Shown here one piece after another: positions 7,786 through 14,489 of a stretch of 26,249 nucleotides of DNA (position 1 is its first letter; each line of letters opens with the position of its first letter). A program made the position numbers and the translations under genes. The stretch is from assembly GCA_038042195.1 (NCBI GenBank), contig JBBTET010000055.1:1-26249 (forward strand). Reading direction: 5' to 3'. Source of the DNA: JACRIM01 sp038042195 (GTDB lineage: Bacteria > Planctomycetota > Phycisphaerae > UBA1845 > UTPLA1). The notes under the pieces are model-generated. The model saw only the letters and a list, made by a program, of their open reading frames with translations. It did not search any database and had not been told where the DNA came from.

Positions 7786-8249
7786 CGCGGCCTGTTCGCC
7801 TGCGAGACGTGGAAGTGGCCGACTTGCCCCTCTTACACGAATACCATTTGGACCGGGATGCCATCGAGATGGCCGCTTTCCCGCCACGCGAATGGGATGC
7901 GTTCACGGCACATTGGTCGGAGGTGCTCGCCGATGACGCTGTCACCAAGAAGACCATCCTCTTTGACGAAACTGTTGTCGGCTATGTCGTGGGATTTCAC
8001 CGCGACGGCGAACGGCTAATCGGCTACTGGCTTGGCAAGGAGTTTTGGGGGCAAGGCATCGCCTCGGTGGCGGTGTCACAGTTTCTTAGCTACGAACGCA
8101 TCCGCCCGCTCTTCGCACATGTGGTCACGCACAATGTCGCGTCAATCCGAGTCCTGGAAAAGTGCGGGTTCAAGGTCTTTGGCCGAGACATGGCGGCCGC
8201 CGTGACGGGTGGAGATACGGTTGAGGAAATAGTGCTGAAGTTGGAGTGA
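7782..8249 (+). CDS. GNAT-family N-acetyltransferase
   Basis: 155-residue acetyltransferase of the RimJ/RimL-like branch. It starts with PVRLRDVEVADLPLL, the usual first strand and helix. The acetyl-CoA-binding motif A appears as GKEFWGQGIASVAVSQFL (Q/R-x-x-G-x-G/A type) and the C-terminal part has NVASIRVLEKCGFK, a hallmark of this branch. A cytoplasmic enzyme is expected. The start is GTG at 7782, overlapping the TGA of the upstream gene (GTGA); the reading frame is open far upstream, but that part is out-of-frame DNA of the phosphatase and membrane-protein genes. The substrate (protein N-terminus, amino sugar or small amine) cannot be told. It is the last gene of the operon and converges with the VOC gene. 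Confidence 0.88.
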   Translation: MTRPVRLRDVEVADLPLLHEYHLDRDAIEMAAFPPREWDAFTAHWSEVLADDAVTKKTILFDETVVGYVVGFHRDGERLIGYWLGKEFWGQGIASVAVSQFLSYERIRPLFAHVVTHNVASIRVLEKCGFKVFGRDMAAAVTGGDTVEEIVLKLE

Positions 8250-8298
8250 TAGGAGCAACGCAAGGGCGCTGAGGCGCGGCGACCATCACACCGCGAAC

Positions 8299-8670
8299 TT
8301 ATTTGCCTCGCCGCTCATCGCTGACCGAGATCGGCAGGCCGTCGGGGTCGAGGTACTGGGCGATGCGGACGCCGAAGGTTTCTTTCGGCTCCTGAACGCA
8401 GGGCACGCCCTTTTCAATCATACGTGTGTGGAAGTCATCGAGATTGGGCACGCTGAAACCGGTACGGCAGCGACCGGGCGGCGTCCGAAGCGGATCATCG
8501 GGCTGGACCGGGGGCGCTTCGCAGGCGTGGAGTGCGAGGGTCGCTCCGTCCGTGGCGAATTCCGTCCAACCGGGCGTCTCGAACTTGAGCGGCAATCCGA
8601 TTACGTCTCGATAGAACGCCACTGAGCGTTTCATGTCGCCAACGAAAATAATTGCGTAGCTGACTCGCAT
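8299..8670 (-). CDS. VOC-superfamily (glyoxalase/dioxygenase fold) protein
   Basis: 123-residue single-domain protein with paired beta-alpha-beta-beta-beta modules. The first module includes GDMKRSVAFYRDVIGLPL and the second FSVPNLDDFHTRMIEKGV, with the closing strand QYLDPDGLPISVSD, all typical of glyoxalase/bleomycin-resistance-like proteins. A usual C-terminal metal-ligand Glu position is occupied by Ser/Asp (PISVSD), so metal binding and catalysis are uncertain. ATG 8670 is chosen over a TTG at 8679 because AAGG lies about 9 nt before it; a TTTAAT box (8694-8699) could be its -10. Function unknown; it could be a lyase, dioxygenase or ligand-binding protein. Confidence 0.85.
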   Translation of the reverse strand: MRVSYAIIFVGDMKRSVAFYRDVIGLPLKFETPGWTEFATDGATLALHACEAPPVQPDDPLRTPPGRCRTGFSVPNLDDFHTRMIEKGVPCVQEPKETFGVRIAQYLDPDGLPISVSDERRGK

Positions 8671-8716
8671 GAGAAACAACCTTCAATCCACACATTAAAC
8701 CATTCTCTCGGCGAAG

Positions 8717-10459
8717 TTAATACTCACTCTCCTGCCGCTCGCGCGTCTCTTCCACCGGGGCTTCCTCGCCTTCTTTCAGGCCTTCCGTCTGCAACTTGGA
8801 TGGGATGCTCTGCGACTTGGTCAGCGCGTAAAGAATGTCCACGATCTCCGAGTACGGCACGGCCAATCCGTGGATCTTGCCGTCGTCGTCTTTGTGCGGC
8901 GTATCGCCGAGGAACTCGATGAGTTCACCGACGTTTAACGGGGCGGACAGCGACTCCGACGTCTTGCCGGTGCGTTTGGTCTTGTAGATCACCGTGAGGG
9001 ATTTCTCGCCGGGCTTGGCGCTGATCTGCGTCAGCAGACGACGACCATCCTTACGGTCGCCGGGAAAAATCGCGTCATCCCGACACTGCAATTGCTTGCC
9101 GAAGATCGCGATGCGCGGCTCGTTCAAGCGTTGGACGTAAATCAGGAACGGGCCGCTGGTGTCGACGAGGTCGAGGATTAGATTGTCACGGTCGAGGACG
9201 TTGCTGGTGATGGCCGGGTGCGGACGGCGACGCAGGGAACGGTAGGCTCGGATGCGCACCTCATCATCGGGATCATCAAGTAGCTTGCGCAGCGTCTCGC
9301 CCGCGCCGTACATGTTGGTGGCGTAGCCGAGTTCATCAATGGACTGCAACCGAAACTTGTTGTCGACCTCCTGTGCAAACGTGCTTAGCACCTCCACCGC
9401 TGCATTGTCACCCAGCCGGATGCCGGCCAGCGCCGCGTAGTACCTTGCATCGGGCAACGGGTGCTGATACGTCTCCTTCAGGTGCGGCAATGCAATCTTG
9501 CCGATGGCCTGCCACGCGAGGGAGATGGCGTCGAAGTCGACGTCCGGCCCGTCGATCTCCTGCACCAGTTCGACGGCTCGCTTCTCCAGCAGGGCCGGGT
9601 TGTCGTTGAGCGTGGTGTGGGCCACCTGTTCCAGGAACAGGCGCTTCCTCGCTCGGCACTCCTCGGGGATGTTCAGGTCCACATAGCTCGCGCTTTGGCC
9701 GACAGCGATGGGATCAACGCCGCCGTAGCGACCGTTGATGCGGGCGACGACCTGTTGCGTGACGGCATAGCGCGGATCGTTCAGCACAAATCGCACTCGG
9801 CGCGGCTCGGTCACAGTGCCGCCGCCGAGTACAAACGCGGTGCGGAGGTCGACGTTGCTGGTGGCGTTGCCCTCCTGATCAAAGATGCTGACGAAGACGG
9901 GACCGGTGGCCGTGGCAAGGGGCTTGCCTTCAATCACTCCCTGCGGCGTTTCGGCGTAGAGCTTCAACTCACCCAGCACGAGCCGACCGCCGACGAGCGA
10001 CTTGGTCTGCGAGCCAAGTGCCTTGACGACGACATCGAACCGGTCGCCCCGTCTCGCGGCGGAGGGAATAAGGCCGGTGATCTCCACCATCGCGGCATCA
10101 CGCCCTTTGAAGATTTCCTCCGTGGGGATGCCCGGCTCACCAATCTGCTGATGCTTGCGGACCTGCTTGATGAGGTACTTCTTGACTTCCTCGGGACCGT
10201 CCGCCCCACCTGTGTCGACGAGATCGACGACCAGACCGTAGCCGCGGACGGACATGAGCTGCGTGCCTTCAATGGTAACGAGTGGCGCAATGGTGCCTTG
10301 CAGTGCCTTGGTTTTGAGCTTGGGTCGCGGAGTGGCATCGGGTTGCGTCTTTGCGTCTTTCTGAAAGCTATCAGCGAAGCGGTCCCACTCCTCCTTGGCA
10401 CAACCGAGCGGCAGAATGGTGAGTATGAGAATTAAAGAAACGCTTCGTCGACGACTCAT
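8717..10459 (-). CDS. FlgI-like (P-ring related) lipoprotein with HEAT-like repeats
   Basis: 580-residue lipoprotein (lipobox LPLGC, Cys20). Residues about 55-260 follow the flagellar P-ring protein FlgI: a GYGLVVDLVDTG segment, AAMVEITGLIPSAARRGDRFDVVVKALGSQTKSLVGGRLVLGEL in place of the FlgI 'VTA.LPPFA..G..IDV.VS.LGDA.SL.GG.LL.TPL' block, and a following GPVFVS strand. The middle (about 310-412) is helical, with HEAT-like motifs such as RYYAALAGIRLGD and DPDDEVRIRAYRSLRR. The C-terminus (about 425-580) ends acidic. FlgI normally builds the periplasmic P-ring and is not a lipoprotein. No other flagellar gene is nearby, and the extra domains suggest a planctomycete derivative with a different envelope role. 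The ATG at 10459 has a GGAG about 10 nt upstream. FlgI relationship moderately sure, function unknown. Confidence 0.78.
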   Translation of the reverse strand: MSRRRSVSLILILTILPLGCAKEEWDRFADSFQKDAKTQPDATPRPKLKTKALQGTIAPLVTIEGTQLMSVRGYGLVVDLVDTGGADGPEEVKKYLIKQVRKHQQIGEPGIPTEEIFKGRDAAMVEITGLIPSAARRGDRFDVVVKALGSQTKSLVGGRLVLGELKLYAETPQGVIEGKPLATATGPVFVSIFDQEGNATSNVDLRTAFVLGGGTVTEPRRVRFVLNDPRYAVTQQVVARINGRYGGVDPIAVGQSASYVDLNIPEECRARKRLFLEQVAHTTLNDNPALLEKRAVELVQEIDGPDVDFDAISLAWQAIGKIALPHLKETYQHPLPDARYYAALAGIRLGDNAAVEVLSTFAQEVDNKFRLQSIDELGYATNMYGAGETLRKLLDDPDDEVRIRAYRSLRRRPHPAITSNVLDRDNLILDLVDTSGPFLIYVQRLNEPRIAIFGKQLQCRDDAIFPGDRKDGRRLLTQISAKPGEKSLTVIYKTKRTGKTSESLSAPLNVGELIEFLGDTPHKDDDGKIHGLAVPYSEIVDILYALTKSQSIPSKLQTEGLKEGEEAPVEETRERQESEY

Positions 10460-10531
10460 CGAAAACAGGCTCCGTGGGCTAAAGAGTGTATCGGCAGGGC
10501 GCGGTCAACGGGGATGTCCCTGGAATCCACT

Positions 10532-10557
10532 GGTGGGCTATCCGATCATAGGCCACC
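10532..10557. terminator. Hairpin between cysE and the FlgI-like gene
   Basis: GGTGGGCTAT and ATAGGCCACC flank a 6-nt CCGATC loop, forming a ten-base stem with a single G-G mismatch. It begins about 30 bp after the cysE stop on the minus strand. No T-run follows on that strand, so an intrinsic terminator is only possible; it may instead be a pause or RNA-stability element. Confidence 0.35.
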
Positions 10558-10586
10558 CAGATGACTTTCAGGCAATGATCAGCCCA

Positions 10587-11567
10587 TCAAATCACAAAAT
10601 CCCCCGCCGGCTCGCCGCTGGATCGCGTCTTCGGAGGGCGGACGTTCAACTCCGGCGGGCTGGTGGTCACGGTACACCCAGCGGGCGTGCTGGACGTCAG
10701 GAAGGTCGAGCCGCCAATCGTCGTGCCTTCGCCAAGGACCGTATCGCCTCCGAGAATAATTGCGTTGGCGTAGAGGGTGACATTGTTTCGGACCGTCGGG
10801 TGGCGCTTGTAGCCCTTGACCATCCGGCCGCGCTCGTCCTTGAGGAAGGAGAGCGCCCCAAGCGTGACGCCCTGGTACACCTTTACAAAGTCGCCAATCT
10901 CCGCCGTCTCACCGATGACGACGCCGGTACCGTGATCGATAAAGAAGCTGCGCCCAATCGTCGCGCCGGGATGGATGTCGATGCCGGTCTGCTGATGCGC
11001 CCACTCAGCCATCGTGCGCGGCATTACGGGGACGTTCATGCGATACAACTCGTGGGCATAGCGATACACCGTGATCGCCAAGAGGCCGGGATACGTCATG
11101 ATGACTTCGTCGGTGTTCACGGCGGCCGGGTCGCCGTCGTAGGCGGCCTGCACGTCGAGGGCGAGCATGGCTCGGATGTCTACGATGCGATCAAGGAACT
11201 TCGCGGCGATGTCGCGAGCCTTGACGTCAATAGGCAGAGCCTGATCGGACGACCCGTTGGGATCGTAATTGCCTTCGATCTCATTTTGATGGCAGAGTGA
11301 ACGGAAGACTTGCAGGTACAGCGATTGCGCAAGTCGTGGGAGCATCTCGCCAACGTGGTAATGGACGTTGCGCTCGGAGAGGTCCTGCCGACCGTAGTAA
11401 CCGGGGTAGGAGACTTCGAGGAGCATCTCAGTGATGCGGACCAATTCGCTTCGGCTCGGCAGGTAGCCACGACCGATATGGCGCGTACGGTGGTCGCCGT
11501 TGTAGCTGTCGACGATTCGTTTGACGAGGTCTTGAATCTGGGGGTCGAGGTCATATTCGCCAAGCAT
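10587..11567 (-). CDS. cysE: Serine O-acetyltransferase (CysE/EpsC family)
   Basis: Transfers acetyl from acetyl-CoA to L-serine, the first committed step of cysteine synthesis, in the cytoplasm. The 326-residue protein has a long helical N-terminal domain (about 1-180) and a left-handed beta-helix of hexapeptide repeats from about 195. Family catalytic positions are present: Asp197 and His212 in GIDIHPGA...FIDHGTG, and His256 in KRHPTV. The early DGDPA (144-148) corresponds to the serine-binding Asp region. It is longer at the N-terminus than the roughly 270-residue E. coli enzyme, as in the EpsC-type subgroup. The ATG at 11567 has no SD, but TATAAT ends 6 nt upstream, so a leaderless mRNA is likely. 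It is divergent from the VWA lipoprotein gene. No cysK or cysM lies in the window. Confidence 0.93.
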   Translation of the reverse strand: MLGEYDLDPQIQDLVKRIVDSYNGDHRTRHIGRGYLPSRSELVRITEMLLEVSYPGYYGRQDLSERNVHYHVGEMLPRLAQSLYLQVFRSLCHQNEIEGNYDPNGSSDQALPIDVKARDIAAKFLDRIVDIRAMLALDVQAAYDGDPAAVNTDEVIMTYPGLLAITVYRYAHELYRMNVPVMPRTMAEWAHQQTGIDIHPGATIGRSFFIDHGTGVVIGETAEIGDFVKVYQGVTLGALSFLKDERGRMVKGYKRHPTVRNNVTLYANAIILGGDTVLGEGTTIGGSTFLTSSTPAGCTVTTSPPELNVRPPKTRSSGEPAGDFVI

Positions 11568-11573
11568 GGCGGG

Positions 11574-11601
11574 ATTATACGGCGAGGGAGGCGGTTGTCA
11601 T
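11574..11601 (-). promoter_or_regulatory. Strong promoter of cysE with leaderless geometry
   Basis: On the minus strand ATGACA (11596-11601, 5 of 6 matches to TTGACA) and TATAAT (11574-11579, perfect) are 16 nt apart. Exactly six bases (11568-11573) separate the -10 box from the cysE ATG, so the A of ATG falls at +1. This is the best promoter match in the window. Confidence 0.65.
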
Positions 11602-11682
11602 CGTGTTTGTTGAATAACGCGGTGAGTGTCGTTTACCCGGCGATCTGAAATGAATATCATATATAGACGGTTCGCATTCTCG

Positions 11683-11713
11683 CATTGGGGGTTGCAATGG
11701 TGCAATCCCAATG
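11683..11713 (+). promoter_or_regulatory. Inverted repeat in the leader of the VWA lipoprotein gene
   Basis: CATTGGGGGTTGCA (11683-11696) and TGCAATCCCAATG (11701-11713) pair around a 4-nt loop with one bulge and one mismatch or wobble. The structure ends 22 nt before the ATG and lies downstream of an AT-rich stretch (TATATA at 11660-11665) that could be a -10. It may be an operator or an RNA hairpin affecting translation. Confidence 0.4.
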
Positions 11714-11735
11714 ATCGCGGTTGCGATTCCCACAC

Positions 11736-13028
11736 ATGATCCCACGATGTTTTCCTTATCGCTGTCTCGGCCTGATCCTCTGTGTCGCGGTACTTCTGTC
11801 CGGCGCGGGGTGCGGACTATTGTGGCGATTGATCGGCCAGTCCCCGCCGGGGTTTCCCACGTTTGGTGATAGTTTGACGCCGGCCGGGGCGGTGTCGTTG
11901 CACGTCACGAATGCGTCCGGCTTCCCACTGGTGGTGGAGGCCTCGTATCACATTGACGATCAGGACGTGCGGATCACCAAGCGATTCCTCCCGTCCGAGG
12001 GCGTCGAATCCGAGACGGATGTGTTGGCGACGGTGACGTCGGTGCTCAAGATCACGGCCCACGTCACGGAGAAAGACCCGACCTCGCAGCCCGCGACCAG
12101 CCAACCCACGACGCAACCGACGACGCAACCCGACGTGAAACCGGGCGATTTGATTTTCGCGGTCGAATTGCATTGGAAGGTTGATTTCCAGGAAGGCGAG
12201 CAATTGTTCATCGTGATTCCGGGTCCGAAGCCGCCGGCCGGTGACATCCTGGATTGCAACAGCAACGGCATCTCCGACGCCATCGACGTTGTCAGCGGGG
12301 TGAGTCGCGACTGCAACTGCAACACAATTCCAGACGAATGCGACATCGTGGCCGGCGTGTTGCACGACGTGTCGCCGGTGGATGGTGTGCCGGATGAGTG
12401 TACGTCGTGCCCGACGGTGCAGCTTGTGGTTGTCATGGATACGTCCGGGTCCATGGACGACGAGGCGTCGGCACTGTGTACGTTTATCTTGTCTGGGGTA
12501 GTCGAAGACCTGACGGGGCAGGGCATCACCGTGGAAGCCACGCTGCTCGGAATCAGTGAATCGCCTGAAGGAATCTTTTCCTGCTTGACAGATGATGTGG
12601 CGCATCTGTTGGGCTCCCTCGTCCCAGGCGCGCCGCCTTGCTGTCCAACACTGAATGGTAACGAGGACTGGGCACCGGCCGTGGCGATCGTGGCCGAACG
12701 ATTCGCGTGGTCGACCGGCACCGTTCGGATCATCATCCCCATCAGCGACGAAGGGCCACGCGAGGGCGACCCCTGCGACAACCCCGGCGACGATCTGGCG
12801 AGCATCCAAAACGCGGTTCAAGTCGCAACGACTCACCACGTCATTGTCTCGCCCATTACAGGAACGGGGTCATCGGGCTGCGTGGTGGACCTGGCTCAAA
12901 CCCTCGCCCAAGGTACCAGCGGCCGGACCTTCAGCAGCACGGCCCCCGGTACCGACCTCGCCGGAGCCATCCGAACCCTCGTGCTCGATGCGTGTAGCTT
13001 GATGAACGACTGCGGCACTCTGCCATAA
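11736..13028 (+). CDS. VWA-domain envelope lipoprotein, first of three paralogues
   Basis: 430-residue lipoprotein (lipobox SGAGC, Cys26). The N-terminal domain, about 50-165, starts with VSLHVTNASGFPLVVEASY and is related to the same region of the next two genes. It contains a Thr/Pro-rich linker built on TTQP repeats (about 115-135). A short acidic module follows, DCNSNGISDAIDV then DCNCNTIPDEC, resembling calcium-binding EF-hand-like or TSP3-type loops, with a second PDEC copy. A von Willebrand factor A domain fills about 228-420: MIDAS motif DTSGSM (235-240) with a later ISDEGP strand carrying the third-site Asp, plus several cysteines. VWA domains bind ligands through Mg2+. The start is ATG 11736; an in-frame TTG at 11721 is possible and neither has an SD. 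Probably surface-exposed; partner unknown. Confidence 0.85.
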   Translation: MIPRCFPYRCLGLILCVAVLLSGAGCGLLWRLIGQSPPGFPTFGDSLTPAGAVSLHVTNASGFPLVVEASYHIDDQDVRITKRFLPSEGVESETDVLATVTSVLKITAHVTEKDPTSQPATSQPTTQPTTQPDVKPGDLIFAVELHWKVDFQEGEQLFIVIPGPKPPAGDILDCNSNGISDAIDVVSGVSRDCNCNTIPDECDIVAGVLHDVSPVDGVPDECTSCPTVQLVVVMDTSGSMDDEASALCTFILSGVVEDLTGQGITVEATLLGISESPEGIFSCLTDDVAHLLGSLVPGAPPCCPTLNGNEDWAPAVAIVAERFAWSTGTVRIIIPISDEGPREGDPCDNPGDDLASIQNAVQVATTHHVIVSPITGTGSSGCVVDLAQTLAQGTSGRTFSSTAPGTDLAGAIRTLVLDACSLMNDCGTLP

Positions 13029-13038
13029 GTAGTGTGCT

Positions 13039-13063
13039 CCGGACCATTTGGCGTCAGGTCCGG
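13039..13063 (+). terminator. Hairpin after the VWA gene
   Basis: CCGGACC (13039-13045) and GGTCCGG (13057-13063) form a perfect 7-bp stem with an 11-nt loop, 10 bp after the stop. No U-run follows, so it is either a weak terminator or a 3'-end stabiliser. Its core GGACC/GGTCC is shared with the hairpin after the third paralogue. Confidence 0.35.
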
Positions 13064-13125
13064 CAAGAACGGCTGGCTCGGATATTTCCCGCCGATTTTT
13101 ACTGGCCCCACCCTTGGATGATTCT

Positions 13126-13131
13126 TATACT
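13126..13131 (+). promoter_or_regulatory. Candidate -10 of the second paralogue
   Basis: TATACT (5 of 6 matches to TATAAT) lies in the 182-bp gap after the VWA gene. No convincing -35 is present. A leader of about 70 nt would contain a small hairpin, CCCACC (13162-13167) with GGGTGG (13179-13184). The third paralogue has an identical TATACT upstream. Confidence 0.3.
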
Positions 13132-13210
13132 GATAGTGGTCCGAGAGCGATAAGACCTCTCCCCACCTGTTTCTCCACGGGTGGATAGCGAGATTCGCAG
13201 GTAACCCGAC

Positions 13211-14284
13211 ATGACGCCTCGCGTAAAAATATGGGTAGTCTCCGCGCTGATCGCGGTCGCATCGGGTCAGGCCGTGAACGATGGGTGTCCCACGTCCGCA
13301 CTCTTCACGCCTGCACCGTCACCGATTCCGGTCGCCCCGGAAGGCAGCATCCTCGTGGCCATCGAGAATCAATCTGGGTTGACCAGCGTGGTTGAGGCTG
13401 TGTTCCTCGCGGGTGGTGAAGAGGTTCGTCGCACGACTCGACTTCTCACTGCCGCCGGCATCGAGTCGGTCGCCAAGATCATCCGCACCACCGCCGATCA
13501 GGTGGTCATCACGGCTCGCATCGCCAGCCCGGTGAGCGGCACCATCGAAACCAAATACCTCGGTGGCTTTGTCCTCGCGGCTGGGGCGTTTAATAAGGGA
13601 ATTGACTTTGAGGATCGGGGCGGGATCGCGTTCATCATTCCAGGCCCACCATCCGACTGCAATGGTAACGGCTCGCCGGATTCTGCGGACATCGCCGCCG
13701 CGGCCAGCCGTGATTGTGACGGCAACACGATCCCCGATGAGTGTGAGAGCGGCCTGCCGACGGTGATTCAGTGTGCGGGCGAGTTGGTGGTGCCGGCCGA
13801 TGCGCATGGGGCGGGTGTTGTGCCGAACTTAACGGGCCTGTTGGTCGCCGTGGACACGTGTACGCCGACGGGGCAGTTGACGCTGTCGCAGGACGTGCCG
13901 GCCGGGACGCCGTTGGAATTGGGGCATCCGGTCAATGTGAATCTCTCGGTGACGGATGCTGATGCCAATGTTGTGCAATGTGCGTCCGGTGTGGTCATGG
14001 TGGATGTGACGGCTCCAGTGCTCATCTGTCCGGGCGAACTCGTGATTCGCGTGACGGGCCGGCTTCGAGGCGAAGTGCCTGATATGCTGACGGTGGTCCA
14101 GCTATCCGACAATTGTCAGGCCGTTTCGATGCCGACGCTGAGTCAGACGATTCCCGCCGGTGCGTTGCTTCCGATCGGTGTGGTGCCAATGGACATCACG
14201 GCCGTCGATGGCTCGGGGAACTCGACTCAATGCATGGTGACACTTCGCATCGAAGCGACACGTGATCCCGAAACTCCGGACTAG
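13211..14284 (+). CDS. Secreted protein with two HYR modules, second paralogue
   Basis: 357 residues. The signal peptide (MTPRVKIWVV...) ends either at a type-I-like site near ASGQA or at Cys26 in a poor lipobox (NDGC). That Cys aligns with the lipid Cys of the two sister proteins. Residues about 45-145 form the shared domain, with ILVAIENQSG and GEEVRRTTRLL nearly identical to the third paralogue. The acidic hinge DCNGNGSPDSADI...DCDGNTIPDEC follows at about 149-178. Two HYR-type Ig-like repeats occupy about 185-267 and 271-348; each opens with a C-x-GEL strand and closes with a cysteine strand (VQCASG, TQCMVT). HYR domains in other bacteria serve adhesion or stalk roles. ATG 13211 has an AGG about 9 nt upstream. 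Function unknown. Confidence 0.8.
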   Translation: MTPRVKIWVVSALIAVASGQAVNDGCPTSALFTPAPSPIPVAPEGSILVAIENQSGLTSVVEAVFLAGGEEVRRTTRLLTAAGIESVAKIIRTTADQVVITARIASPVSGTIETKYLGGFVLAAGAFNKGIDFEDRGGIAFIIPGPPSDCNGNGSPDSADIAAAASRDCDGNTIPDECESGLPTVIQCAGELVVPADAHGAGVVPNLTGLLVAVDTCTPTGQLTLSQDVPAGTPLELGHPVNVNLSVTDADANVVQCASGVVMVDVTAPVLICPGELVIRVTGRLRGEVPDMLTVVQLSDNCQAVSMPTLSQTIPAGALLPIGVVPMDITAVDGSGNSTQCMVTLRIEATRDPETPD

Positions 14285-14315
14285 ATAGATCGAGAGTCCG
14301 CCCACACATCCGACA

Positions 14316-14335
14316 ACATGGCAAACTCGCCATGT
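14316..14335 (+). terminator. Hairpin after the second paralogue
   Basis: ACATGGC and GCCATGT enclose a 6-nt loop (AAACTC), 31 bp after the stop, followed by the moderately T-rich GTTATTTC. A perfect 7-bp stem with a short loop makes it the most terminator-like hairpin of the cassette, although it is not GC-rich. Confidence 0.4.
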
Positions 14336-14438
14336 GTTATTTCAAATGCCCTCGCAGGTCCGACAAATCCGCCCACCCGCGCCATTTGATAGCGTGGCTT
14401 ATCGGGCGACCTGAGAGAGTTGGGGATCATTGCTCGCG

Positions 14439-14444
14439 TATACT
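14439..14444 (+). promoter_or_regulatory. Candidate -10 of the third paralogue
   Basis: TATACT sits 45 nt before the TTG start at 14490, giving a leader of about 39 nt with the SD GAGGGGG. No good -35 was found. If it is real, a start codon at 14430 is impossible because it would lie upstream of transcription. Confidence 0.3.
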
Positions 14445-14489
14445 TGGTGTCAACCGTTGGAGTTTCCGCCCGTCCGCGAGGGGGTACGC

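Noticed and set aside
9461..10435. Plus-strand frame of about 320 codons
   Set aside because: Antisense to the FlgI-like gene, which has clear family motifs and a signal peptide.
12089..12133. Short tandem repeat that could be a CRISPR or satellite
   Set aside because: It encodes a Thr/Gln/Pro linker (TTQP units) inside the VWA protein; units are too short and there are no spacers.
11817..12839. Minus-strand frame of 340 codons
   Set aside because: Antisense to the VWA gene; Arg/His/Asp-rich with no recognisable fold.
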